From SG8-41 sp035574195 (GTDB lineage Bacteria > Pseudomonadota > Gammaproteobacteria > Burkholderiales > SG8-41): a DNA stretch of 14,397 nt. The notes beneath the pieces were generated by a model. That model was not told the origin of the DNA and did no database searches. It saw only the letters and a program-made list of their open reading frames with translations. Location of the stretch: assembly GCA_035574195.1 (NCBI GenBank), contig DATLZE010000152.1:1-14397 (forward strand). The letters run 5' to 3'. This document shows positions 1 through 7,442 of the stretch, piece after piece (positions within the stretch are counted from its first letter, which is position 1; each line of letters starts with the position of its first letter). The position numbers and the translations under genes are program-made.

Positions 1-1
1 C

Positions 2-349
2 GAGCCGCTGGCGCGCCACCTCCTCGCCGAGTCGTACCGCGCTTCGGGCGAGCCGCTGCGCGCCGCGCGCACGCTCGAGCAGGCCCTTCTCGTGCGCAGG
101 GACGACCCGCTCACCTGGTTGCTGCTGGGCGAGAGCTACGCGGATCTCGGCCGCGACGCGCCGGCGGCCGAGGCGTACCGCGCGGCGCTGCGGCTCGACT
201 CGGGCCTGGCGCAGGCGTGGTTCGGGCTCGGGCGCGCCGCCGCGCGGCTCGGCAGCGCCGCGGAATACGAGCGGGCACGCGGCGCGCTGGAGCGCCTTGC
301 GCCCGCGCTCGCCGCGGAGCTCGCACGGCTTGCTCCCGCCTCGCGCTAA
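2..349 (+). CDS. TPR-repeat protein, 3' end only
   Basis: The reading frame is open from the left edge and stops with TAA at 347-349, so only the last 115 residues are visible. They form about three 34-residue tetratricopeptide repeats. The pattern is small and aromatic helix-A residues followed by an A..A/Y..AL helix B, for example around LLGESYADLGRD..AAEAYRAALRLD and then AWFGLGRAAARLG. TPR arrays are protein-protein interaction scaffolds. A TPR array at the C-terminus would fit a periplasmic M48 (BepA-like) protease, a secretion or lipoprotein factor, or a plain TPR protein, but no catalytic part is in view. The internal GTG at 92 is not needed as a start because the frame continues upstream of it. 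The gene is convergent with suhB. The TPR call is fairly safe; the protein family is not known. Confidence 0.75.
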   Translation, partial: EPLARHLLAESYRASGEPLRAARTLEQALLVRRDDPLTWLLLGESYADLGRDAPAAEAYRAALRLDSGLAQAWFGLGRAAARLGSAAEYERARGALERLAPALAAELARLAPASR

Positions 350-383
350 GGCGCCGCGGAGAGTCGCGCGTTCCTGCAGCGAA

Positions 384-409
384 GGAAAAGCCCCTTCCTC
401 GGGAAGGGG
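384..409 (-). terminator. Hairpin between convergent TPR gene and suhB
   Basis: CCCCTTCC (391-398) and GGAAGGGG (402-409) form a perfect 8-bp stem with a 3-nt loop. Read on the minus strand, the stem is followed by CTTTTCC, a short T-rich run. It lies just past the suhB stop (438), so it could end suhB transcription. On the plus strand no T run follows. The call rests on the fold and position only. Confidence 0.45.
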
Positions 410-437
410 GGAAGGGCGCCGAGAAGGATCCTGCAGC

Positions 438-1238
438 TCAGCCGCGCCGCAGCGCCGGGGTGAGGTGGGGCGCGATCACTCTGAGAAGCTGCACGAAGAC
501 TTTGGGATTGCCGGCGACGACGTTCCCGGTCTCGAGGTAGTTGTTCTCGCCGATGAGGTCGCCGACCAGCCCGCCGGCTTCGGTGACGAGCAGCGCGCCG
601 GCGGCGATGTCCCACGGCGAGAGGCCGAACTCCCAGAAACCGTCGAGCCGTCCGGCCGCCACGTAGGCGAGATCGAGCGCCGCCGAGCCCGCGCGCCGCA
701 CCCCGGCCGACCCCGTCATCACTTCGCGCAGAATCGCGAGGTAGGCGTCGAGGTGCTCGAGTTGGCGGAACGGAAAACCCGTTCCGAGCAGGCTCGACTT
801 CAAGTGCGCGCGCCTGCTCACCCGCATGCGATGGTCGTTCAGGTACGCGCCGCGCCCGCGCGAGGCGGTGAAGAGGTCGTTGCGCGCAGGATCGTAGACC
901 ACGGCCTGGGTGATCACGCCTCTGTGCTTCAGCGCGATCGCCACCGCATACTGCGGAAAGCCGTGCATGAAATTGGTGGTGCCGTCGAGGGGGTCGATGA
1001 TCCACTGATAGTCCGAATCGCCGGAGGCGCCGCTCTCCTCGGCCAGGATCGAATGATCGGGATAGGCGTCGCGCAGCGTGCGGATGATGGCGTGCTCGGC
1101 CTCGCGGTCCACCTCGGAGACGAAATCGTTCGCCGCCTTCTCCTTGAACGCGACGAGGTCGAGGTTGCGGGCCGCGCGGTTGATGATGTTGCCTGCGCGC
1201 CGCGCCGCCTTGACGGCGATGTTGAGCATCGGGTGCAT
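438..1238 (-). CDS. suhB: Inositol-1-monophosphatase SuhB
   Basis: A 266-residue protein of the lithium-sensitive inositol monophosphatase family, essentially the length of E. coli SuhB (267). Metal-site residues are visible: E67 in AEESG, D82 and D85 in the IDPLDGTTNF block (residues 81-90), and D210 in the PWDIAAG block. The family hydrolyses myo-inositol phosphates with Mg2+. SuhB in E. coli also has a role in rRNA transcription antitermination and ribosome maturation. The ATG at 1238 (MHPMLN...) is chosen because it gives the family length and a typical N-terminus. An open frame reaches further upstream to 1427, but it would overlap the divergent trmJ. A -10-like TACAAT on the minus strand (1316-1311) could serve it, but the -35 is poor. 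Confidence 0.95.
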   Translation of the reverse strand: MHPMLNIAVKAARRAGNIINRAARNLDLVAFKEKAANDFVSEVDREAEHAIIRTLRDAYPDHSILAEESGASGDSDYQWIIDPLDGTTNFMHGFPQYAVAIALKHRGVITQAVVYDPARNDLFTASRGRGAYLNDHRMRVSRRAHLKSSLLGTGFPFRQLEHLDAYLAILREVMTGSAGVRRAGSAALDLAYVAAGRLDGFWEFGLSPWDIAAGALLVTEAGGLVGDLIGENNYLETGNVVAGNPKVFVQLLRVIAPHLTPALRRG

Positions 1239-1321
1239 AAAACGGTGAGGGGCGAGAACCCGCTGCGGTTTGCGCTTCGTTTCGCTGGCGGTTGGCCGCT
1301 CGAGTGCGGTATTGTAAGTGA

Positions 1322-2083
1322 ATGACGGCCGATGTCCTAAAAAACGTCCGTGTCGTGCTGTGCGGCACGGCGCACCCGGGCAACATCGGGGCGGCGGCGC
1401 GCGCGATGAAGACGATGGGGCTCGCACGGCTCTGCCTGGTCGCGCCGAAGCGCTTTCCCGACCCGCAGGCCGAATGGCTCGCCACGGGCGCGACCGACGT
1501 GCTGGAGAGCGCGCGGGTGTGTGCCGGGCTCGAGGAGGCGCTTTCCGGTTCGGCGTTCACGGTCGCCTGCACTGCGCGCGTGCGCGAGATCGCCGCGCCG
1601 ATGGTGACGGCACGCGAGGCGGCGGCGCGCATCGTCGAGGTGGCGCGCGCCCAGGATGCAGCGCTCGTCTTCGGCAACGAGAGCTTCGGGCTCACCACGG
1701 AGGAGGTGAACAAGTGCCAGCTCCTCGCCACCATACCCGCGAATCCTCGGTACTCCTCGCTCAATCTCGCTGCGGCCGTGCAGGTGTTCGCCTACGAACT
1801 GTGGCTCGCGGCAACGGGCGGGCGCGCCCCCGCCGCTCCCGCGCGCGAGCTGGCGACCTTCGAGGAGATCGAGGGACTCTACCGGCAGCTCGAGCGTGCC
1901 GCACGCGAATCCGGATTCTTCGATCCCCGCAAGTCGGCGAAGCTCATGCCGAAGCTGCGGCGGCTGTTCGGGCGGGCGCGGCTCGAAAAAGAGGAGGTCA
2001 ACATCTTGCGCGGCCTGCTCAGCGCGCTGGCCAATCCGAAGCCGAGCCGCCCGCCGCAGCAAGGCGGGCCGGGTTCGCCCTGA
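1322..2083 (+). CDS. trmJ: tRNA (cytidine/uridine-2'-O-)-methyltransferase TrmJ
   Basis: A 253-residue SPOUT-class methyltransferase (E. coli TrmJ is 246). TrmJ methylates the 2'-OH of nucleotide 32 in the anticodon loop of certain tRNAs, using S-adenosylmethionine. Three SPOUT motifs are visible. Motif 1 is HPGNIGAAARAMKTMGL (residues 18-34), with R27 as the likely catalytic arginine. Motif 2 is LVFGNESFGLTTEE (115-128), part of the trefoil-knot cofactor site. Motif 3 is IPANPRYSSLNLAAAVQVFAYEL (about 138-160), with the conserved S-L-N-L. The C-terminal part is the TrmJ-type dimer extension. The start is the ATG at 1322. No good ribosome binding site precedes it, and a TATTGT at 1310-1315 hints at a very short leader. 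It is divergent from suhB across 83 bp. Confidence 0.93.
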   Translation: MTADVLKNVRVVLCGTAHPGNIGAAARAMKTMGLARLCLVAPKRFPDPQAEWLATGATDVLESARVCAGLEEALSGSAFTVACTARVREIAAPMVTAREAAARIVEVARAQDAALVFGNESFGLTTEEVNKCQLLATIPANPRYSSLNLAAAVQVFAYELWLAATGGRAPAAPARELATFEEIEGLYRQLERAARESGFFDPRKSAKLMPKLRRLFGRARLEKEEVNILRGLLSALANPKPSRPPQQGGPGSP

Positions 2084-2096
2084 ACTCCGGAGGCCA

Positions 2097-2121
2097 ATAG
2101 TTGACTAATTTACTAAGGCAT
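2097..2121 (+). promoter_or_regulatory. Class 1 IscR-like box upstream of cysE
   Basis: A 25-bp stretch beginning ATAGTTGACTAATTTACT, with the same layout as class 1 IscR sites of enterobacteria (ATA-G-TTGAC, an AT-rich centre, then an ACT half). It matches the box at 2901-2925 closely in its first 18 bases. It covers the -35 hexamer of the putative cysE promoter, a position that would allow repression by holo-IscR. The motif is seen directly; IscR binding is inferred. Confidence 0.72.
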
Positions 2122-2129
2122 TGTAAGCT
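2101..2129 (+). promoter_or_regulatory. Putative sigma-70 promoter of cysE
   Basis: The -35 is TTGACT (2101-2106, one mismatch from TTGACA). After a 17-bp spacer comes TAAGCT (2124-2129), which keeps the key TA....T of the -10. Predicted start is near 2136, about 20 nt before the cysE ATG. The region is AT-rich compared with its surroundings. Confidence 0.55.
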
Positions 2130-2155
2130 GCGCCGCTCACTGTTTTGATTAGGAA

Positions 2156-2872
<717 letters not shown>

Positions 2873-2884
<12 letters not shown>

Positions 2885-2897
2885 TTTGCTCGGGAAC
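2873..2897 (+). promoter_or_regulatory. Distal IscR-like box of the iscR promoter
   Basis: A 25-bp element containing TTGACTGATTTGCTCGGGA. It covers the last codons of cysE and the -35 of the iscR promoter. It closely resembles the class 1 sites at the E. coli iscR promoter, including the CGGGA in the right half. It is followed after 3 bp by a second box, so the pair is tandem with centres 28 bp apart. Confidence 0.68.
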
Positions 2898-2905
2898 TGT
2901 ATAGT
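2877..2905 (+). promoter_or_regulatory. Sigma-70 promoter of iscR and the suf genes
   Basis: TTGACT (2877-2882) and TATAGT (2900-2905) are each one base from consensus and are separated by an optimal 17-bp spacer. Predicted start is near 2912, giving a leader of about 65 nt before the iscR ATG. The -35 lies in the distal IscR-like box, and the -10 overlaps the start of the proximal box. This is the strongest sigma-70 promoter visible in the window. Confidence 0.75.
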
Positions 2906-2925
2906 TGATAAAAATACTAATGTAT
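2901..2925 (+). promoter_or_regulatory. Proximal IscR-like box of the iscR promoter
   Basis: A 25-bp element beginning ATAGTTGATAAAAATACT. It shares the ATAGTTGA start and central AT tract with the cysE box. It spans the -10 and the predicted transcription start of iscR, a classic position for autorepression by [2Fe-2S]-IscR. Confidence 0.68.
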
Positions 2926-2976
2926 TTCATGGTGTGTCAGGTCTTTGATATGAAATATTTTTTATAGGGGTTCCCG

Positions 2977-3471
2977 ATGAGACTGACGACCAAAGGGCGC
3001 TTCGCGCTGACTGCCATGATCGATCTTGGCCTGAATCAGGGATCCGAGCCGGTCACGCTCGCCGAGATCAGCGGGCGCCAGAAGATATCGCTCTCCTACC
3101 TGGAGCAGCTCTTTGGCAAGCTGCGCCGCGCGCGCCTGGTCGAGAGCGTGCGCGGCCCCGGCGGCGGCTACCGGCTGGCGCGAGACATGAGCGCAGTGTC
3201 GGCCGCCGACATCATCCTTGCGGTGGACGAGCCGATCGACGCCACGCAGTGCGGGGGCACGGAGGACTGCAAGGAGGGCGAGAAGTGCCTGACCCATGAC
3301 TTGTGGGCGCGGCTCAACGAACACATATTGGAGTTTCTCGGTTCGATCAGCTTGCAGCAGTTGGTGGAGAGTCAGAAGTCGAAGCAAGCAGCGAAGGAGG
3401 CCGGCGTCGCGCAGGTGCGCGACATGCGCGCCGCGGCCGGCAAGCGCAACCCGACTCCGGTCTCCGCCTAG
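2977..3471 (+). CDS. iscR: Fe-S cluster-sensing transcription regulator IscR
   Basis: A 164-residue Rrf2-family regulator. The N-terminal winged helix-turn-helix (MRLTTKGRFALTAMIDL... to about residue 65) includes the GPGGGYRLAR wing. C92, C98, C104 and H107 are at exactly the residue numbers of the [2Fe-2S] ligands in E. coli IscR. This strongly supports cluster sensing and separates it from other Rrf2 proteins. When loaded, IscR represses class 1 promoters; apo-IscR acts at class 2 sites. The tandem boxes in its own promoter imply autoregulation. It has AGGGG at 2966-2970 before the ATG. It leads the operon, with the cysteine desulfurase starting 40 bp downstream. The C-terminal tail (about residues 135-164) is basic and likely disordered. 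Confidence 0.96.
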   Translation: MRLTTKGRFALTAMIDLGLNQGSEPVTLAEISGRQKISLSYLEQLFGKLRRARLVESVRGPGGGYRLARDMSAVSAADIILAVDEPIDATQCGGTEDCKEGEKCLTHDLWARLNEHILEFLGSISLQQLVESQKSKQAAKEAGVAQVRDMRAAAGKRNPTPVSA

Positions 3472-3511
3472 ACGCGGAGAGCAGGATTCTCCCGCAGATC
3501 CGTCGCCAGCC

Positions 3512-4657
3512 ATGGAGCGCGTCTACTTCGATCACAACGCGACCACGCCGATCGCTGAGGAGGTGCTCGAAGCGATGATGCCGTACCTGCGCGGGCGCTA
3601 TGGCAATGCCTCCAGCCGGCACGAGCTCGGCACGGTCGCGCGCCGGGCGGTGGAGCGCGCGCGCGCGCAGGTGGCGGCGCTGGTCGGCGCGCAGCCCGCG
3701 CAGGTGATCTTCGTCTCCGGCGGCACCGAGGCGAACAACCTCTTCATCAAGGGAGCGGCGGGCTACCTGAAACCCGTCCAGGTCGCGGTGAGCGCGATCG
3801 AGCATCCGTGCGTCGCGAAGCCCGCGCAGGAGCTCGCGCGCCAGGGGTGGAAGCTGCGGCGCCTCGCGGTCACCCGCGAGGGAGTGGTCGATCTCGCCGA
3901 CGTCGAGCGAGCGCTCGCGGAGCCGACCGGGATCGTCTCGGTGATGCTCGCCAACAACGAAACCGGCGCGATTCAGGACGTGGCGGCGGTGGCGGCGCGT
4001 GCCCGCGCGGCGGGAGCCCTGATGCACACCGATGCGGTTCAGGCGCTCGGCAAGATCCCGGTGGATTTCGCGGCGCTCGGAGTGCACGCGATGACGCTCT
4101 CGGCGCACAAGATCTACGGGCCCAAGGGAGCGGGCGCGCTGGTCGTGGACAAGCGACTGCAGTTGCGCCCGATCCTCCACGGCGGGGGCCACGAGCAGGG
4201 ACTGCGCTCGGGCACCGAGAACGTGCCCGCGATCGTCGGCTTCGGGGCGGCATGCGAGCTTGCCGCGGCGCGCATGAGCGGGCTCGCGGCACGGCTCGGC
4301 GAGCTGCGCGCGCGGCTCGAGCAGGGGCTGCACGCAATGGGGGCGGTGATCTTCGGCGAGCGGGCGCCGCGCATCCCGAACACTTCCTATTTCGCGTTCC
4401 AGGGTATCGTCGGCGATACCCTGGTGATCGAGCTCGACAAGCTGGGCTACGCGGTCGCTCCGGGCGCCGCCTGCTCGAGCGCCAATCCCGAGCCCTCGGC
4501 GACGCTGCTCGCGATGGGCGTCGAGCCCGAACTCGCGCGCGGCGCGGTGCGATTCTCGCTCGGCGCGGCCAACACGCTGGAGCAGGTCGAGGAATTCTTG
4601 CAAGCGTTGAGGCAGGCCGTGGCACGCTTGAGGAGCCTCGCGGCAATGGCGGTTTGA
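3512..4657 (+). CDS. Group I cysteine desulfurase (NifS/IscS-like)
   Basis: A 381-residue PLP-dependent enzyme that removes sulfur from L-cysteine as a persulfide, releasing alanine. It starts VYFDHNATTP, typical of NifS/IscS. The PLP lysine is K200 in SAHKIYGPKG. H95 lies in the AIEHPCV block. The persulfide cysteine is C321 in AACSSANPEPS, which matches the mobile loop of group I enzymes. At 381 residues it is shorter than IscS (404) and lacks the C-terminal extension that IscS uses to bind IscU, so NifS-like is the safer name. ATG 3512 is chosen because it gives the canonical N-terminus. The frame is open further upstream, but that would run through iscR. It sits between iscR and iscA, the place of iscS in standard isc operons. 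Its acceptor is unknown because iscU is absent. Confidence 0.9.
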   Translation: MERVYFDHNATTPIAEEVLEAMMPYLRGRYGNASSRHELGTVARRAVERARAQVAALVGAQPAQVIFVSGGTEANNLFIKGAAGYLKPVQVAVSAIEHPCVAKPAQELARQGWKLRRLAVTREGVVDLADVERALAEPTGIVSVMLANNETGAIQDVAAVAARARAAGALMHTDAVQALGKIPVDFAALGVHAMTLSAHKIYGPKGAGALVVDKRLQLRPILHGGGHEQGLRSGTENVPAIVGFGAACELAAARMSGLAARLGELRARLEQGLHAMGAVIFGERAPRIPNTSYFAFQGIVGDTLVIELDKLGYAVAPGAACSSANPEPSATLLAMGVEPELARGAVRFSLGAANTLEQVEEFLQALRQAVARLRSLAAMAV

Positions 4658-4700
4658 CTCGAAACCGAGCAACGGACAGCGGACAACGAGGGACGGAAAT

Positions 4701-5069
4701 ATGGCCATCCAGATGACCGAAAACGCGGCCAGGCAGATCAAGGCGCAGCTCGCCAAGCGCGGTCGCGGCATCGGACTGCGCGTGGGCGTGAAGAAGGTGG
4801 GCTGCTCGGGTTACGGTTATACCTACGACTACGCGGACGAGGCCGGGGCCGACGACGTGCTGTTCGAGGCGCACGGCACCCGGCTCGTGGTGGACCGCGA
4901 GAGCCTCGCCGTCCTCGACGGCGCGACACTGGATTTCGTGAAGGAGGGGTTCAAGCAGGTGTTCAAGTTCGTGAACCCCAACGTGGACGCGACCTGCGGT
5001 TGCGGCGAGAGCTTTTCGGTGAAGCAGAAGGTCGGCAATGAGCCGCAGAGAAGAGCGGAAATAGAATGA
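4701..5069 (+). CDS. iscA: A-type Fe-S carrier IscA (HesB/IscA/SufA family)
   Basis: A 122-residue A-type carrier. The three conserved cysteines are C35 (KKVGCSGYGY) and C99 and C101 (DATCGCGESF), at the same numbers as in E. coli IscA. These proteins bind iron or [Fe-S] clusters and pass them to target enzymes. The protein is about 15 residues longer than E. coli IscA because of a hydrophilic tail (QKVGNEPQRRAEIE). GAGGGA at 4688-4693 provides a ribosome binding site 7 nt before the ATG. In a SUF context it could equally be called SufA; the sequence alone does not decide. Confidence 0.92.
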   Translation: MAIQMTENAARQIKAQLAKRGRGIGLRVGVKKVGCSGYGYTYDYADEAGADDVLFEAHGTRLVVDRESLAVLDGATLDFVKEGFKQVFKFVNPNVDATCGCGESFSVKQKVGNEPQRRAEIE

Positions 5070-5195
5070 AAACCACTAGGTCGCAGGAAGCGTCGCGATT
5101 GCTCGGCGACACGAGGGTGAGGATCCTCGCCGCCGATTTGGATTCGGTTTGCTTGGCGTTCTTGGCGCCCGGGCGGCTGTTTTGAGGTATTGGCG
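5070..5195. other. iscA-sufB spacer with a palindrome
   Basis: A 126-bp gap, larger than most in this gene string. It contains a 16-bp near-perfect palindrome at 5116-5131 centred on GAGGATCCTC (one mismatched pair) and runs of TTGG/TTCGG-type sequence at 5138-5165. I see no good -35/-10 pair and no terminator T run, so read-through from iscA is likely. GAGGT at 5184-5188 is the sufB ribosome binding site. Confidence 0.4.
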
Positions 5196-6629
5196 ATGAG
5201 CAGCGTGATCGAAAGCCTGGTCAATCAACCCTACCGGCACGGGTTTGTCACGCCGATCGAGGCGGAGACCGCGCCCAAGGGGCTCTCCGAGGACATCATC
5301 CGGCTGATCTCCGCCAAGAAGGGCGAGCCCCAGTGGCTGCTCGACTTCCGGCTCAAGGCCTACCGCCACTGGCTGACGATGCGCGAGCCCCACTGGGCGA
5401 ACGTGCGCTACTCCCCGATCAACTATCAGGACATCATCTACTACTCCGCCCCCAAGCCGAAGAAGCCCGGCAGCATGGACGAGGTGGATCCCGAGCTGCT
5501 GCGCACCTTCGAGAAGCTCGGGGTGCCGATGCACGAGCGCGCCGCGCTCGCCGGGGTGGCGGTGGACGTGATCTTCGACTCGGTGTCGGTGGCGACCACC
5601 TACAAGCAGAAGCTCGCCGAGGCCGGCGTCATCTTCTGCTCGATGTCGGAGGCGGTGCGCGAGCACCCGGATCTCGTGCGCCGTTACCTCGGAACCGTGG
5701 TGCCGCCGGGCGACAACTTCTTCGCGGCGCTCAACTCCGCGGTCTTCACCGACGGCTCTTTCTGCTACATCCCGAAGGGCGTGCGCTGCCCGATGGAGCT
5801 CTCGACCTACTTCCGCATCAATACCCAGGAGTCGGGGCAGTTCGAGCGCACGCTGATCGTCGCCGAGGAGGGCGCCTACGTGTCCTACCTCGAGGGCTGC
5901 ACGGCGCCCAAGTTCGACACCAACCAACTGCACGCGGCGGTGGTGGAGCTCGTCGCCCTCGACGGCGCGGAAATCAAGTACTCCACGGTGCAGAACTGGT
6001 ACGCGGGCGACGAGGATGGCCGCGGCGGCATCTACAACTTCGTCACCAAGCGCGGGCTGTGCAAGGGCGCGAACTCCAAGATCTCGTGGACCCAGGTCGA
6101 GACCGGTTCGGCGATCACCTGGAAGTATCCGTCTTGCGTGCTGCTCGGGGATGGCTCGATCGGCGAGTTCTACTCGGTGGCGCTCACCAACCACCGCCAG
6201 CAGGCCGATACCGGCACCAAGATGACGCACATCGGGCGCAACACGAGGAGCCGCATCATCAGCAAGGGCATCTCCGCGGGGCTGTCCAACAACAGCTACC
6301 GCGGGCTGGTGAAGATCGGGCCGCGGGCGGAGGGGGCGCGCAACTTCTCGCAGTGCGATTCCATGTTGATCGGCTCGCGCTGCGGCGCCAACACCTTCCC
6401 CTACATCCAGGTGATGAACGCGAGCGCCAAGGTCGAGCACGAGGCGACCACCTCCAAGATCGGCGAGGACCAGCTGTTCTATTTCGCGAGCCGCGGCATC
6501 GGGGCCGAGGAAGCGGTCTCGATGATCATCAACGGCTTCTGCCGCGACGTGTTCCAGCAGCTGCCGATGGAGTTCGCGGTGGAGGCGACCAAGCTGCTGG
6601 GGCTCAAGCTCGAAGGGAGCGTGGGGTGA
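5196..6629 (+). CDS. sufB: Fe-S cluster assembly scaffold subunit SufB
   Basis: A 477-residue SufBD-family beta-helix protein, the main scaffold where clusters are built in SufBC2D. C387 (FSQCDSMLIG) corresponds to the essential C405 of E. coli SufB, and E414-H415-E416 (VEHEATTSK) to E432-H433-E434; the offset of 18 residues is the same for both. The conserved blocks DGSFCYIPKGVRCPMELSTYFRIN and YLEGCTAPKFDTNQLHAAVVE are present. The ATG at 5196 (MSSVIESLVNQPYRHGF) is preferred over an in-frame TTG two codons earlier because GAGGT lies 7 nt before it. The stop TGA overlaps the sufC start. It is about 18 residues shorter than E. coli SufB at the N-terminus. Confidence 0.97.
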   Translation: MSSVIESLVNQPYRHGFVTPIEAETAPKGLSEDIIRLISAKKGEPQWLLDFRLKAYRHWLTMREPHWANVRYSPINYQDIIYYSAPKPKKPGSMDEVDPELLRTFEKLGVPMHERAALAGVAVDVIFDSVSVATTYKQKLAEAGVIFCSMSEAVREHPDLVRRYLGTVVPPGDNFFAALNSAVFTDGSFCYIPKGVRCPMELSTYFRINTQESGQFERTLIVAEEGAYVSYLEGCTAPKFDTNQLHAAVVELVALDGAEIKYSTVQNWYAGDEDGRGGIYNFVTKRGLCKGANSKISWTQVETGSAITWKYPSCVLLGDGSIGEFYSVALTNHRQQADTGTKMTHIGRNTRSRIISKGISAGLSNNSYRGLVKIGPRAEGARNFSQCDSMLIGSRCGANTFPYIQVMNASAKVEHEATTSKIGEDQLFYFASRGIGAEEAVSMIINGFCRDVFQQLPMEFAVEATKLLGLKLEGSVG

Positions 6630-7396
6630 TCAGGCCGGACGCCGAAGTGCTGCTCGAAGTGCGGGGGTTGCGTGCCCGCGTCGGCGGCGTGGAGATCCTC
6701 AAGGGGGTGGACCTCACGGTGCGCGCGGGCGAGGTGCACGCCGTGATGGGCCCGAACGGCTCGGGCAAGAGCACCTTCGCCAAGGCGCTGGCGGGGCATC
6801 CCGCCTACGAGGTGAGCGGGGGCAGCGTGCGCTTCGACGGGCGCGACCTCTTCGGGATGACGCCCGAGGAGCGCGCCCGCGCAGGTCTGTTCCTCGGCTT
6901 CCAGTACCCGGTGGAGATCCCCGGGGTGTCGAATAGCGCATTCCTGCGGCTCGCCTACAACACGCTGCAGGCCGCGCGCGGGCGCGAGGAGCTCGATCCG
7001 CTCGAGTTCGACGATCTCGCGCGCGAGAAAATGAAGCTGCTCGACATGGATCCGAGCTTCCTCGACCGCAGCGTGAACGACGGCTTCTCGGGCGGCGAGA
7101 AGAAGAGAAACGAGATCCTCCAGATGGCGCTGCTCGAGCCGCGCCTCGCGATTCTCGACGAGACCGACTCCGGGCTCGACATCGACGCGCTGAGAGTAGT
7201 GGCGGCGGGCGTCAACCGCCTGATCCGGCCCGACAATGCCGTGGTGCTGGTGACGCACTACCAGCGCATGCTCAACTACATCGTGCCCGACTACGTGCAC
7301 GTGATGGAGGGCGGCCGCATCGTCAAGACCGGCGGCAGCGCGCTGGCGCAGGAGCTCGAGGCGCGCGGCTATGACTGGGTCAGGGCCGCTGCGTGA
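6626..7396 (+). CDS. sufC: SUF complex ATPase SufC
   Basis: A 256-residue ABC-type ATPase that drives conformational change of the SufBD scaffold. Walker A is GPNGSGKST with K48, the Q-loop is in FLGFQYPVEIPGV, the signature is FSGGEKKRNEI, Walker B is LAILDETDSGLDID with D178 and E179, and the H-loop is VTHYQRML. Like other SufC proteins, it has no membrane domain partner. The start is GTG at 6626, which shares GTGA with the sufB stop (4-base overlap), indicating translational coupling. AGGGAG at 6614-6619 is the ribosome binding site. A later GTG at 6647 would also give a plausible N-terminus but lacks a Shine-Dalgarno sequence. Confidence 0.96.
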   Translation: MIRPDAEVLLEVRGLRARVGGVEILKGVDLTVRAGEVHAVMGPNGSGKSTFAKALAGHPAYEVSGGSVRFDGRDLFGMTPEERARAGLFLGFQYPVEIPGVSNSAFLRLAYNTLQAARGREELDPLEFDDLAREKMKLLDMDPSFLDRSVNDGFSGGEKKRNEILQMALLEPRLAILDETDSGLDIDALRVVAAGVNRLIRPDNAVVLVTHYQRMLNYIVPDYVHVMEGGRIVKTGGSALAQELEARGYDWVRAAA

Positions 7397-7442
7397 AACG
7401 GTCGCGGGTCCCGGGTATCGAGCTGCGGGTCGGTTCGCGGGC

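Noticed and set aside
1239..1321. Clear promoters in the suhB/trmJ divergent gap
   Set aside because: TATTGT (plus) and TACAAT (minus) are -10-like, but neither has a decent -35 at a proper distance, so no promoter feature was called.
3347..4771. Long minus-strand open frame opposite the cysteine desulfurase
   Set aside because: Shadow of a convincing PLP enzyme; no ribosome binding site or recognisable domain.
5333..7396. Long plus-strand frame that could suggest a 687-residue SufC fusion
   Set aside because: The upstream part is an out-of-frame reading of sufB. The real sufC starts at GTG 6626 with a ribosome binding site and a 4-base overlap with sufB.
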